In this document: positions 1-13,015 of the stretch, in pieces
Layout: every line of letters begins with the position of its first letter
How positions within the stretch are numbered: position 1 is the stretch's first letter
NCBI GenBank assembly: GCA_963921795.1
Contig: OY997657.1
Location: 33,869,891-33,933,890 of the forward strand
Origin: Nannobrachium achirus
Lineage: Eukaryota; Chordata; Actinopteri; Myctophiformes; Myctophidae
DNA length: 64,000 nucleotides
Reading direction: 5' to 3'
Notes under the pieces: generated by a model
Seen by the model: the letters and a program-made list of their open reading frames with translations, nothing else
The model's database searches: none
What the model was told of the DNA's origin: nothing
Translations under genes and position numbers: made by a program

Positions 1-595
1 GTCAAGAGGTGATTTTAGTTCAGTGATGAATATGATAATCTGAATATCTTTGTTTGCTGTTGCTGGAGTTGCTATCACTACGAACATGGCCGGTGGCCAC
101 CTATGCGGGATGCGGTCTCCTGTTTACGATGGCAGTTGGCTCTCCATAAATGCAACTCATTTAGTGTGGCAGACCTCCGGAAAAGGGCTGGTGAATTTGA
201 AGAGGGCTACGAATTGTGGGATTATGACACAGTAATGGGAAACATACACAAGATGATTATGACTAATGAAAAGCATGCAGAGCAAACATGCTGTCGCTCC
301 CACTCACTGGAGTTTCAGTACGACTCCTTGAGAAAGTGTGTTGACTTAACTGTCAGGACACTGTTAGGACAGACATACAACAGTTAAGACATCAGTCTTA
401 CAGTACCCAGACCTCTGTGGTTCACCTATTACCAGCCAAAAACGTTTCTCCTACTCTGTACTTTCCCTGTCCTTTCAGGTCCAACTGAATAGAGATATCA
501 TTATTTCAAAGTCAGTGTGCTGGAGACCAGGGACATGCAGAGAATGTTAGAGAGGCAGGGGCCGACATTTCTAAAAGGGCCTTTAAGTGAAAATA
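1..595. other. No recognisable gene
   Basis: Two overlapping short ORFs (50-235 and 103-387, plus) show no motif I recognise and no convincing splice-bounded exon. I treat the stretch as intergenic. Confidence 0.5.
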
Positions 596-672
596 TCGAA
601 AATAGCAGACCTCCAAGCTCACAATGCGTTGCAGCGCGACACGTTGTGAGCTTGGAGGTCGGCTATTTTCGA
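596..672. repeat. Palindromic hairpin repeat, copy 1
   Basis: Inverted arms of about 32 bp: TCGAAAATAGCAGACCTCC on the left and its near-complement on the right, around a short GC-rich loop. It belongs to the same family as the hairpins inside hAT elements elsewhere, but here the arm reads ACCTCCAAGC instead of ATCTACAAGC, and the partner arm changes to match. No flanking terminal repeats are evident. Confidence 0.8.
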
Positions 673-1219
673 TCAAGTCAATACTGGAGATGTGGCGTAC
701 GGCATGGATTTCTACACCGAGAGGGCAATTCTTTCAACCTAAGATGCTGCATTCAAGTTCAGGAGAGTTTGGACAAGGCAGTTCTCTTGCCTTCAGGTAT
801 GGCATGGAAAGAGGGCATTTGCATTTCTTTCACCATGGCAAAAACTGCATTCATGGTCTTGAGAGGGCACTTTTTGGAGGCGGATAATAGGGCAGGGGCT
901 CAAGCCCCCTTTGATGTCTATGTGTGCACGTGCCTGCGAGAGACATTGTAATTGCTGTGGTTTCTGGCAGCCCAACAGCAGTGCTCCTGTGTAGGTTCTA
1001 TCTCAGAGGAACCAGGAAGTTGACTCATGGCAGTGGGATGGAGTCAGACACTGAACAGAGCTCCAGATAGCGAAGAGGTGCTTTCAAAATGAGTGAGGAT
1101 GAAAACGGGTTTGGACACAACGTCAGCTTGCAACCTCAAGCTTTAGCATGTTGCTCAGCAACCACTGAAGCACACAGCCGCTCAAACCTTTATACCAAAA
1201 ATACACCAATCTTATACAA

Positions 1220-1656
1220 CAGGGGTCTTCAACGCTTTCAGGCCAAGGACCCCTTAGTTGAGAGAGAGATGAAGCGGGGACCCCCGCGATCTTTTCATAG
1301 ATTCCATATAGTTTCATCGTTTGACAGCACAATCATCAGTGTATTTTTCATGTCAATTTGTGTTTTCAGATGTTTAACCACTTGAACCGTCAATACTTAG
1401 GCCTAATAAACTTGACCTTTCACTCTGTACTTAGTGTGCTCTTTTTTCCCCTCTACACCAAACCTCTTTGCCAAAAATAGCCGATCTACAAGCTCACAAC
1501 GCCTTGCAGCGTGAGGCGTTGTGAGCTTGTAGAGCTGCTATTTTTGGCTAAAGTTCTCAGAATATGGACGTTAGGATTCAAGTGGTTAATATAAAAAAGG
1601 AGAAAAAAAGTTTCTATCTCACAAAGATTTGGAGGACCCCCTGTAGAAGGCCACTG
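1220..1656. mobile_element. hAT-type MITE with central hairpin
   Basis: The termini CAGGGGTCTTCAAC and GTAGAAGGCCACTG are imperfect inverted repeats. They are flanked by TTATACAA (1212-1219) and CTATACAA (1657-1664), an 8-bp target duplication with one mismatch, as hAT transposases make. A palindrome with arms ending in CCAAAAATAGC occupies 1470-1548. There is no transposase ORF, so the element is non-autonomous. Confidence 0.8.
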
Positions 1657-1664
1657 CTATACAA

Positions 1665-3328
1665 TAATAGAAACTGAATCGATCCCTGGATAATATCGGT
1701 GAAGATGGGTTCAGTTGCCGTGAAAAGACTTTCATGAGGCTGTCAGTGTATTTTTAAGCAAAGCAGCATTCTTTTATTTTGGAGCCATATATTGCTGTGG
1801 TTTCCCATTGGCTTGAATCAAGTGGTTTGTTTCCCATTGGCTTGAATCAAGTGATGTTTCTTGTGGTGGGGGGATTTTGAGCCACAGTTCTGGCAACGCA
1901 CCGCTGCCTGTCCTGTCGTGCTCTGGCAGCTCACAAGGCATCCCATAATCTAGTGCTAATAACATGTTTTTCTCATGAGAGGTCAGGATCTTCTGAACAT
2001 GTTTTGGATGCAGTATCAGCGTTCATATACTGTAAACTAAATGTGATTCTAATCTAGTTTCTTCAACGTTCTGAGACTTTCTTCACTACTGAGACTAGGA
2101 GGAAAACCTTTCAGCGTTAGGAGGCTAACTACTTCTACAAGATTATTATTTATGATACAAATGATAAAAGAGAAAGGTTAGAAATAACTTTACCATAGAC
2201 TGAGAAACTTTGGTCTCCTTGGTAACCGTCTCCTCAAAAAAACAAAAACAAACCCTGATCCTCTCTCCAGGCAAAAAGGAAAAAAGAAAAAGAAAGAAAA
2301 AAAAGAGCACAGAGAAAATGTTTTCCCAAGTGATAGGCTAGCCCTCCAAGCTATGGTGGGCTTGTATGTGGGAATAGAGCTCTGACCGCTCAAGAATCCT
2401 GTGAAATAATATCACAGCAACAGCTGGGGATCTTTACATGCTGGTGTGCAGCATTGTAATTTTGTCTGTGCCCCCTTTTTCTCTCTTTGAGATGTGTCCT
2501 GGTTTATGTCCTGTTGGTTTCTTTTGCTGGCATAATACTATGTTGCAGTGAATGCTGTTAACCTACAGCAAAGAGAAACCATGTGCAGTCACTTCAAGGA
2601 ATGAGTTTTTTGTTTTGTTCTATTTTTATGCACCATTTTATGACCGAAGACTTGAGTTTTGGGGACTAATATGGGAAGCTTCACAAACATGCCTGGCTGC
2701 AATAAATTGTCTTGTCATTTTGGTTCCTCTATCAATCTGTCGTTGACATTCCAGTCATCTCTCTCCCTCCTCCGTGATTGACTGGAAACTGCCTCCAACA
2801 CTACAGCTAAGCTCCCCGCCTCAGCAGTTTTCCATGTCAGTTCTGTAGTGTGCACACTGGGTCCATTGTATGGAGAAATGGGCCTTGCCTGTGTGGTGGG
2901 TACAGAACGACAGTACGGAAGGGGCTGTGACATCACTAGGTGTGGCTTTGGATTCTCACAATAATTTCCGTCCGGTTCTGTTCTTTGGAATTGGGCATCA
3001 AGTGTTGGGTTGAAAAAGGACCTTGAAGCAAATAAAATCCTAGGGTGAATGCCACATTTAAAGACTTCTGGGGTCATAAGATGTCATTCATGTATATATT
3101 AATTCAAACACATGTCCCTGCATGGTAACTGATATTGTCCTTGAATGGTGAGTTCTTCCTTTTTGATGAGTTATTTCATTATGTTAAATGACTTTATGTT
3201 AAATTTCATTATGTTAATTAAAATGAATCTTTTAAATTGTTATTGTTAATAAGTCTTGGATTGTAGCTTTAACGGAAGACGAGTTTGAAGTATCTACCGA
3301 AACATCGGGTCTGGTGTTATGACATTTA
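1665..3328. other. Intergenic, no gene recognised
   Basis: AT-rich sequence with a short A-rich tract at 2235-2310 and a direct duplication of TTCCCATTGGCTTGAATCAA at 1802-1851. No supported coding region. Confidence 0.5.
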
Positions 3329-4823
3329 TCTATCTATAAATGCGAGAAGTCTCTGCGTGTGTGTTTGTAATCCGCGTATCTCGAGAACCGTTCGTCCCAC
3401 CGGCTTCAGATTCGGCACGCGCGTTCCCCGCCGCGGCACGGAGTGCAGTGCCGGGCCTCGACCCGACCCGACGCGCGGTTTTCCCTAACCGGCGCGAAAC
3501 GTTCGGAATCTCCTTATGCGGAAATCGGTGCAAAATCGGCGCACGCGCTGACTCATTGTGACATCACTGCAGTGCCGGGCGCAAGCGCTGAGTCATTGTG
3601 ACATCACTGCAGGCAGATACAGGGGCCTAGCCTCGACCCGACAGACTGAGATCTCCATATATGGGCATATGGGCAGATACAGAGATCTCCATATATGGGC
3701 AATACAGGGGCCTTGCCTCGACCCGACAGATATCTCCGTATATGGGCATAAAAGGGACACAGACAGATATATCTCCGTATATGGGCATAAAAGGGACACA
3801 GACAGATATATGGGCATAAAAGGGACACAGACTGAGATCTCCATGACAGATATCTCTGTATATGGGCATAAAAGGGACACAGACTGATACAGAGAATGGG
3901 CATATGGGCAGATACAGAGATCTCCATATATGGGCATATGGGCATAAAATGGACGCAGATATATGGGCATAAAAGGGACACAGACTGAGATCTCCATATA
4001 TGGGCATATGGGCAGATACAGAGATCTCCATATATGGGCATATGGGCATAAAAGATGGACACAGATAGAGTATATGGGCATAAAAGGGACACAGACAGAT
4101 ACAGAGATCTCCATATAATGGGGTTTGCATCCGTATATGGGCATAAAAGGGACACAGACAGATATATAGGCATAAAAGGGACACAGACTGAAATCTCCAT
4201 GACAGATATCTCCGTATATGGGCATAAAAGGGACACAGACTGATACAGAGAATGGGCATATGGGCAGATACAGAGATCTCCATATATGGGCATATGGGCA
4301 TAAAATGGACGCAGATATATGGGCATAAAAGGGACACAGACTGAGATCTCCATATATGGGCATATGGGCAGATACAGAGATCTCCATATATGGGCATATG
4401 GGCATAAAAGATGGACACAGATAGAGTATATGGGCATAAAAGGGACACAGACAGATACAGAGATCTCCATATAATGGGATTTGCATTAAAGGGTGGGGCA
4501 TTCATTCCCTATTTACATCGTTCCCGAGTTGGCCAGGTCGCAAACTCCATATATGGGCATAAATGGGCACAGGCAAACAGATGGTCAAACCAGGTACAGA
4601 GATCTCCATATATGGGCAGAAAATGGACGTAGACAGACATATCTCTCCATATATGGGCATAAATGGACACACGCAAACAGATGGTCAAAACGGATCCTAT
4701 GACAACAGGTATAATGGGGTTTGCATTAAAGGGCGGGGCATTCATTCCCTATTTACATTGTTCCCGAGTTGGCCAGGTCGCCGACTAGACGCTCGGCCGC
4801 CCGAAGGGCGGCCGAGCTTCTAG
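3329..4823 (+). mobile_element. Helentron-like non-autonomous element (HINE), single copy
   Basis: Begins TCTATCTATAAATGCGAG and ends with a GC-rich hairpin followed by TTCTAG. The first about 290 bp are GC-rich and unique. The middle is built from short degenerate repeats (CATATGGGC, AGAGATCTCC, AAAAGGGACACAGAC). About 11 CCATATATGG CArG boxes are present. A block of about 75 bp near the 3' end (4463-4540) recurs at 4709-4784. Known family features that match: 3' stem-loop and CTAG end, an internal microsatellite-like core, AT-rich target. There is no Rep/helicase ORF, and the long minus-strand ORFs here are repeat read-through. The same element forms the tandem array at 36507-41406. An alternative is an unclassified dispersed satellite. 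Confidence 0.65.
4791..4817 (+). other. 3' terminal hairpin of the Helentron-like element
   Basis: A perfect 12-bp stem GCTCGGCCGCCC with a GAA loop, two bases before CTAG. It corresponds to the stem-loop that marks the 3' end of Helitron/Helentron elements. Confidence 0.7.
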
Positions 4824-5263
4824 TTTATATAATAATACAACGTTTTAATATAGATACTGTGTGCACCTGAAATCTAATCTTTTACTTTAACCACTAAAAT
4901 AACGTCATGCTCTTCCAATGGCGAAAACAACCACTTGTACACTTGGACTAAATTGCATCAGAGTTGCAGTTCTGTCAAGACCAGCAATGCAGTTGAACTG
5001 GATCTTCATCGGGAGTTCGGGACCAACTGAATGGTGTCTCCAAGCCTTTCAATTCACATCCTATCTCTCAGATTAGTCACAGATTAGAAATAGATGGAGT
5101 GGACACCAGGTCAGATAAATAGTGCCTTTCACACGCCCCCGCAGGCCTATAAGGCCTAGTGGACTGTTAAGCAGCCTACACACCAGACCTTGTCCTGGCT
5201 AAAAGCTGGATAGTTGGGGATGCTCTTAAACACCAAGGAACTCTTGTTCACTACCATCTACAG
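4824..5263. other. Intergenic, nothing recognised
   Basis: No ORF, repeat family or RNA gene that I can support. Confidence 0.5.
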
Positions 5264-5548
5264 GGGAATACCACTCATTTTCAACTTTGAACCATGTCAT
5301 TAATATACCTTAGAGTTGTTGTGTGGAAAAAAGAAAAAGGTCCCCCCCCCTCCCTCTGTGTTGCCTTGAACTGGAGTATTGATTGTGGTGTCATGTGATC
5401 AGTGACATCATGAAGATGTTCTTTGGCTTGCAGAGTACATCTTAATGAACACAGAACATAGAAGGGGGCAACTTTTTTCTTATTTCCACACAACAGCTCT
5501 AAGGTATATTAATGACATAGTTCAAAGTTGAAAATGAGTGGTATTCCC
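5264..5548. mobile_element. Inverted-repeat element (MITE-like)
   Basis: Arms of 66 bp at 5264-5329 and 5483-5548 are inverted copies with few mismatches (GGGAATACCACTC at one end, GAGTGGTATTCCC at the other), around a non-palindromic 153-bp centre. No clear target duplication, so the superfamily is not assigned. Confidence 0.65.
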
Positions 5549-5975
5549 ATTAAATTTGAGCATGATGTTTAGCCTGCTGTGTGGAAAATAACACTGGAAC
5601 TGCTTTTTATGAGCATTATGACCATTCATTATGAGATGGAGACACTTTTAAATTATAATTATATTCTGTGAAAAACGCTGCCATTGGATTCCACATTTTG
5701 GATCCTTTTAATCATTATATAATTATATACCAGGGTTCTGAAGTATAGCCTGCAGAATAGCGAAAATACAGGTATGCGTAATTAGATTATGACGTGCACT
5801 GAAGTGTACAATGTGGACCTGTAATAAGTACAGAAAAACAGGAAACTGTGACAAAAGAGGGAAAAGACTCGGGGCAGACGTAATGATGCGGGTCAAGCTG
5901 TTCCACGTAGTCAATTCAGCAGCTGTTTCCTGATGTCTGAGGGGTGTGGCAGAACACATTGAACATGATCTGATC

Positions 5976-6186
5976 GGGGCGCCCGGTGGCCTACTGGTCA
6001 GGGCGCATACCATATAGGCATTGCCATTTCGGCATCAATGCCTGCGGCGTCGCCGGTTCGATTCCCGATCCGGACGACCTTTGTCGCATGTCACTCCCCA
6101 TCTCTCTCTCCCCATTTCCTGTCAGTCTACTGTACTATAAAATAAAGGCAAAAAAAAGCCCCCCCAAAAATAAAAAAAATAAAAAA
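5976..6186 (+). mobile_element. tRNA-derived SINE with 11-bp target duplication
   Basis: The 5' part resembles a tRNA gene, with a box-A-like GTGGCCTACTGGTC and a perfect box B GGTTCGATTCC. A tRNA-unrelated body and an A-rich tail follow. ATGATCTGATC flanks it on both sides (5965-5975 and 6187-6197). Other copies in this window are at 20150, 22020 and 48537. Confidence 0.88.
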
Positions 6187-6197
6187 ATGATCTGATC

Positions 6198-7207
6198 ACC
6201 TAAAACTCACACAGCATTTTCTCTTAGTGTCTTTTTGTTGTTGAAGCTAATTTCGTGCTGGTATGTAATCGAAATATACAGATAATCGTTACATTAACGT
6301 AAGTGCAAGGCAAGCCATAGAGATGCACCCTTCATGTTGAGGCCTGACATGAACCAGCGTAGGCTGGGTGGTTTAGTTCAGGCAATTAATGGGCAATTAA
6401 CCAACACCTGTGTTGGTCCTCAACATGGCCGTGATGAGTCATCACTTTTCACAGTTTTATGGGGCCGTTTTAGCCCAAGGAATGTTTTTCCTGCAAAACA
6501 AATGCTTGCAATGGATTCAGAATCATGAAAAACCCCTAGTTTGACCCCTCACATGGTACTTAAAGCAGATTTTAGCTTTTTTATTTTCTTGTATAGTGGA
6601 GTCAATGTTCCAGTGAATATACAAATGGTCATAACTTTTTTCCACAATGTTTCCGGCAGAGCAGGCGTCTCATTCTGTGGACCTTAATGACCAAACTAAT
6701 AGATAAAACAGAAATAAAAAGTACGGCATGACATCACGTTCAACCCTATTCCTTGAGCTTTCGGGCCTGTGGGTCCCTGACTACTGTACAACTTGGACAG
6801 TTTTTCGCCCATTACTTCAACCAACACTTCAGAAGCATGAAACCTCTTGAATACCAGTTTCTAAATCAGCCGCCTGAGATCTCTGCAAGAATGCCATGTC
6901 TAGCCACAGGGTTGTAGAAACAAAGCAGCTCCACATTATCGCTCCCTGGCTGCATCCACCTCTGTGCAGACCAGATAAAACAGGAGAGGAGAAAGAAAGC
7001 CTCGCTGTTGCTCTTGGAAGTCAAACCAAAGTGAGCTTCTCTGTTTTCAGTGCCTCGCTGACTAATCTACCAGACGATGTGCATTCCTGGCATGTATAAA
7101 CCAGTATCTCTGCCAGGACGGCACTTAACCGCACCCCCCCTTGTCTCCCTCTGCCCACTGACCCCCCTCACCCCTGACTCATGTTTGATCGCAGCTGTGA
7201 CACAATA
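6198..7207. other. Intergenic, no gene recognised
   Basis: Mostly unique sequence. Short ORFs at 6334 and 6896 have no recognisable domain. Confidence 0.5.
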
Positions 7208-7215
7208 GGTGTGAG

Positions 7216-7692
7216 CAGGGGCGTCACAAGGGGGGGGGAAGTGGGACTGAGTTACTAGGGCCCAAGGTGGAGGGGCCCTAGTAACTTTAGCTATTGAAAA
7301 ATAGCAGATATAGATCTGCTATTTTTGAAAAGTCGTGGAAATGTGTGAAAATCTTTGAATATATGTATTTTTTAAGCAAACATTTGTAACTCAAATTTTG
7401 CTTCTGGGGGGTCCCTGGAAATAGATATTTTGAGATGGGGGTCCGTGGCCAAATACACATCATCTTGGGGGTCCTTGACATGAAACAGTTTGAGCACCAC
7501 TGACATGGAAACATAGATTTCTTGTACACATTTTCATGATTTTTCAAAAATAGCAGATATACAAGCTCGCAGCGCGGCACTCGACGCCGCGCTGTGAGCT
7601 TGTAGATCTGCTATTTTTCAATAGTTAACATTCATGGGGGGCCCGCAGTGAATCCTTGTACCCAGGGCCCAGAATTTGGTGTGACGCCCCTG
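7216..7692. mobile_element. hAT-type composite MITE with perfect 8-bp target duplication
   Basis: Termini CAGGGGCGTCAC and GTGACGCCCCTG are perfect inverted repeats, flanked by GGTGTGAG at 7208-7215 and 7693-7700. Inside is part of a second hAT-like sequence (GTTTGAGCACCACTG near 7480-7502), a full hairpin (7546-7618) and a collapsed hairpin (about 7300-7330). The same composite occurs in opposite orientation at 62875-63454. Confidence 0.85.
7546..7618. repeat. Palindromic hairpin repeat inside composite MITE
   Basis: Arms AAAAATAGCAGATATACAAG and their near-complement, with a GCGCGGC/GCCGCGC inner stem. A collapsed version with the centre missing sits about 240 bp away near 7302-7330. Confidence 0.8.
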
Positions 7693-7700
7693 GGTGTGAG

Positions 7701-10560
7701 ATAACCTGGAGAAGCAGCTGGTCTCTTTTCGCTGCCGATCTCAATGCATAAAAGAATCCCTTAAAACCAAAGCATGAAAATCCCCTCATAGTAGGCTGGG
7801 CAGACCCAGAGGGACCCAGTGGGAGAGAAAGCGAGATGGGGGGAACAGTACTGTTACTGTAAGTGTAGGTGTAAAAAGCAAGGGGAGGGCCTGTTGGCTC
7901 AACAGCCTCAACAGGGGCACGGCGCCATGGTCTCATGTCTCTCTGCTACTCTCTCATCAGTTTGAAATGCTGGCCAGTCCACCTGTGCCATGCGATTACA
8001 GTACTGTATGTGCTGATTGCGTGACGGGCGGTAGGAGAAGATGACCTTTGGCCGCGCAGAAGAGGGAAGAATGAGAGCTTGGAGGCTGGTGTCTGGGCCA
8101 TGGGGGGTCACGAGGAGGTTCCCGGAGGAGGTCTCGACTCAACAGTTATCCCATAAACATACAGAATTTATAGATGCATCTGTTTTGTTGTGTCCAGCCT
8201 GGTCTGGCCAGAAGAAGCCAAAAGGGGAGAGGATTCTCATTTCTCACTGACCAAGACGTCGTTCTGTGAACCAGCTCTTCCAAACTATAACAAACTATGG
8301 AGCTTGCACAAAATATATAATTTCACTCACTGTTTTATAGCTTCAAACCTGCGATGTGACGATTACGTTGATTCTGGTTCTCAAATCTGGATTTGCACAC
8401 AATCACAAGTGTCTTGTGACTTGCAAATAAGATTTTTTTAGTGTGCTTTTCAGAGAGTGTTGTAAGTGTGTTTGTGGGTCAGATTCCTGTCTGTGTGTCA
8501 GAGGAAACTCTGTGGGAAGGTGTAACCCGAATCCCTGATGCACAATCATCAATGAAATGAAGACATCACTGATAGCATTTGCACATGTCATTAAACTGGG
8601 ATGAGTGCCTACATGGAAATGTGGGATGGGCGACGGCATGGAGTTGTTAGACAAGTGGACACACAGTAAATTCCAAAGTGTTAATTTAACACTCAGGACA
8701 TTGCTGTGTATCTCCCATCACAGATGTTCCGTTAAAATAGCAGCATGACGGAAACAATGGTTTCTGGAAAAACCATTACCCCGCGGCCAATGCATTTTTG
8801 CTATGGTTAACATCCAGGCCTTATAATAACTGTGGATCAGTGAGCTTTGGGAAGTGTGGAGTCTAATTACTGGGATGTGCCTTGATATTTCATTCAGCCC
8901 TGCTATTGCTAACTGAATAGGAAAAACAGTTTGGCTGTTTGGTCAGTCAGCCTGTCAGTGAATGGGAGTTAGATACCAGAGTGAATTTAATCTTGAGATT
9001 TGCATCCTGCTGCCAATGTGACCCTGGGCGTACAACAAACTTTGGGCGCTTTGTGCAAAGATGTAGGCCAGATGAAAGGTGGCCTAAAGATGTTAACATT
9101 TTCAGATAACAGATAAATTACTTTATCTGATGTTATTACATTACCCAGGGTTACGTGTGCTTGCTCAAGGGTACCTTGAGTGTAGGGGCTAATGTAACTC
9201 ATCCCATTTCCCTGTCTGAACTTTCACGGACAAATATGTGTATGTGAGATTGTGTTATTAAATTATAAATCACCCACCAATTCCTTGTGTTTTATCTTAC
9301 TGAAGAAATAATGCATTGATGATCTCTATTGATTTCCACTGCGGACATATGTGACGTACTGCAACACAGGTTACAAATAACTCAGAGAGTGTACAAATGC
9401 ATTTTGTACACTCTCAGAAATGCATTTGTACACTGAGTCTCAGAGTTAAATACACAGATTACTATTTGGCATAGTGGCCGGAGTGTAGTGCAGTGTACAG
9501 TACAAACTTATGTTGCCTTGTATAGCCTACTTCTCATATGATGAATTAGCCAATCTCCTATTTTTTCTATTTTGGAAATGTTTGTGTTTTCTGTATGGAG
9601 CTGGACTGATATAGAATTGAGAACCTATAGGCAGACAGTGGTTTTGTGCAAAAACGTTTAAGACTTTTAGCTTACCTCCAAACAGAAAAGGCCTAAGCCT
9701 CCTATGATGTTTGGGCCCAGGCCTCAGGTTTGGAACCACGTTGTAGTGGGTCGGCGTCAGCCTGCCTCCTGACTGTAAAAAGTTTAAAGTTATGTTTTAA
9801 TGGGAGAGTAAATGGTCCCATTGTTAATTTAACATGTTAAATTACTATACTTAGTGAGCTATTACTTGGTTGATTGTGGTTGGCTTGAATCCTCCCTCGA
9901 CTCATTTTAGCTCACATTTCTCATGGTGCTAAAAAAGACCACCTCTCTTTGATGAGATAATGTCACCATTCCTCTCAGAATGGAGTGACTGATTTGTCTG
10001 TTTCCCGTCTTTGTAACATGACCCAACTTCAAATCTACCACGCCGGAAGTGTTTACACTTGAAACAGGGCCTGGAACGTAGGGAAAAGTGACTAAGTGAT
10101 CCATCGAGACTTGTCCCCGTTCCATAAGTGACCCATACACTCCTCCCTCCTCGCCAGTAAGGTTGCTTTGGCTGCGTTACAAAGGCTTTTTGGGCCATAT
10201 GGTAGAAGACTTGAGTCCATGGAACTTTCACAGCCCTGGAATATAAGTTCTATTTAGGGAATTACTGTAGATGATGGAAATATAGTTTTATGATGCGAGA
10301 CATAATTTTGCTCTCCTCAGTGAAGGCTAAGTTGTCCATTTAGGAAAAGACATAGAGGAGTAGATTTCTGTCAGCTGAAAGAACATTACAGTTCATAATA
10401 TACTGTAGTAGAAGGTTTATCGCCCAAGTTCAGCAAATGTACATAATATTTTCCTTGGTGGCCGTGTGCAGGCCAATATAAAATGTACACATAAACTGAG
10501 TACACACTGACACACCCAATAGTGGTACAGCTGGACCTATAACAGTGTATGCACAGCACA
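7701..10560. other. Intergenic with small palindromes only
   Basis: No gene recognised. A short perfect palindrome of the form GAGAGTGTACAAA..TTTGTACACTCTC lies at about 9386-9416, and related fragments occur near 8680-8695 and 10862-10910. These look like decayed pieces of one small inverted-repeat element. Confidence 0.45.
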
Positions 10561-10617
10561 AATACAGTGTAGGGGTTCTCAAACACTGGGACAGGACCCA
10601 TTTGTAATATAATAATA

Positions 10618-10830
10618 ATAGTTACCTACTTCTCCCGCAAGGTAAATTCAGTATTTTCAGTCCAACCCAACTGATTCGCTGCCCACAAGGAGCGCATGAG
10701 CAATTACGGGTTAAGAGTCTTGCTCAGGGGGACACAATGACATTGCTGGCCTGGTCTGGAATCGAACCTGGGACGACTAGGGGCTCTGCCCTTTAGGGCG
10801 AGGTCGCATGTCGCCCTGAGGCGTCTTACT
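10618..10830. repeat. Probable interspersed repeat fragment
   Basis: Contains GTCTTGCTCAGGGGGACACA and GGAATCGAACCTGGGAC, motifs of an old dispersed repeat frequent in fish genomes. Ends are unclear and no target duplication is seen. Confidence 0.4.
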
Positions 10831-11335
10831 AGTAGTTGGGAATCAAATGGTGGACAGGTCTCTGAGAGTGTACAAAAAAATTGTCCTGTTTGTACACCAT
10901 TAGAGTTAAATTAACAAGGATGATCTTACGGTGCAGAGTGGGGTCCCAGAGATAGGCTACAGTTGAAAATAGTATCAAATGGAGTTTCATGGCCTATTGA
11001 ATATCAAACAGGTGGTCCTTAAAAAAGAAAAAAAAAAAAAGATGAGAATCACACACAGATTTTGGGTTGATCAAGTCCGAACCCAAAAAATCAAGAGATA
11101 ATATGAAATAATGTTCGCTTGTCTTTATTCACAATCCTGTCAGAACAAGGTGCTTCTAACAGTTAAGCCTTTTGAGCCTTAGGCCTGAACCTTTGGCTGA
11201 GAAACAGTGCTGTAGATGTCAAATGATACATGTTATTCTACAAACATTCTACACATACTGTATAATGTACATGCTGGGACGGTCACATGGGTGTGAATAT
11301 AGGGGCTGATGATTCTCCATCTATTTTTAAGTTCA

Positions 11336-11404
11336 TACACGCGCACACACACAGGCACGCAGGCATGCACACACACACACACGCGCGCGCGCACACACAC
11401 ACGT
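11336..11404. repeat. (CA)n/(CG)n microsatellite
   Basis: Interrupted CA dinucleotides with a CGCGCGCGCG core, a tract of alternating purines and pyrimidines. Confidence 0.9.
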
Positions 11405-11552
11405 ATACGCACAACACTAAGGACATTTGTTCAACCCTAACCATGTCTGAGTTGTACCAGTGTCGTGCACCGAAAAGGAAAACCTTTCCTCATAAATGTA
11501 TCTATCAATTGTACTTGTGTGGACATTTGACCCCCACAAGTATAATACAAGT

Positions 11553-11615
11553 ACACACCCACCCACCCACCCACACACACACCCACCCCACACACACACA
11601 CACACACACACCCAC

Positions 11616-11670
<55 letters not shown>
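11553..11670. repeat. (CA)n/(CCCA)n microsatellite
   Basis: Compound tract: CCCA repeats, then CA repeats interrupted twice by CCCACCC. Confidence 0.95.
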
Positions 11671-11673
<3 letters not shown>

Positions 11674-11762
11674 GAGAACTAGACTTTACAGTGCTGTCTA
11701 ATTTTGCCCTTAACACATTGTTTTATTTGGCAACCTCTATCATCAAGGTCGGCCAAGTGTAT

Positions 11763-13009
<1,247 letters not shown>

Positions 13010-13015
13010 TTTATT
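13010..13015 (-). terminator. crip2: Candidate crip2 polyadenylation signal AATAAA
   Basis: Reads AATAAA on the minus strand, about 1.8 kb downstream of the crip2 stop. It is the first canonical hexamer I found after the stop on that strand. Confidence 0.45.

Noticed and set aside
103-387. 94-codon ORF at the window start
   Set aside because: No recognisable domain and no splice-bounded exon; overlaps another ORF in a second frame. Could be part of a gene outside the window, but nothing supports it.
3593-4505. Three overlapping minus-strand ORFs of about 290-300 codons
   Set aside because: Same repeat read-through as in the array; three frames open together.
5976-6060. tRNA gene candidate (box A and box B present)
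   Set aside because: No complete cloverleaf, long tRNA-unrelated body, A-rich tail and flanking duplication: it is a SINE.
11287-11682. ORFs of His-Thr or Val-Cys repeats (also at 30462, 31405, 44629, 47631)
   Set aside because: Translations of (CA)n and (GT)n microsatellites.
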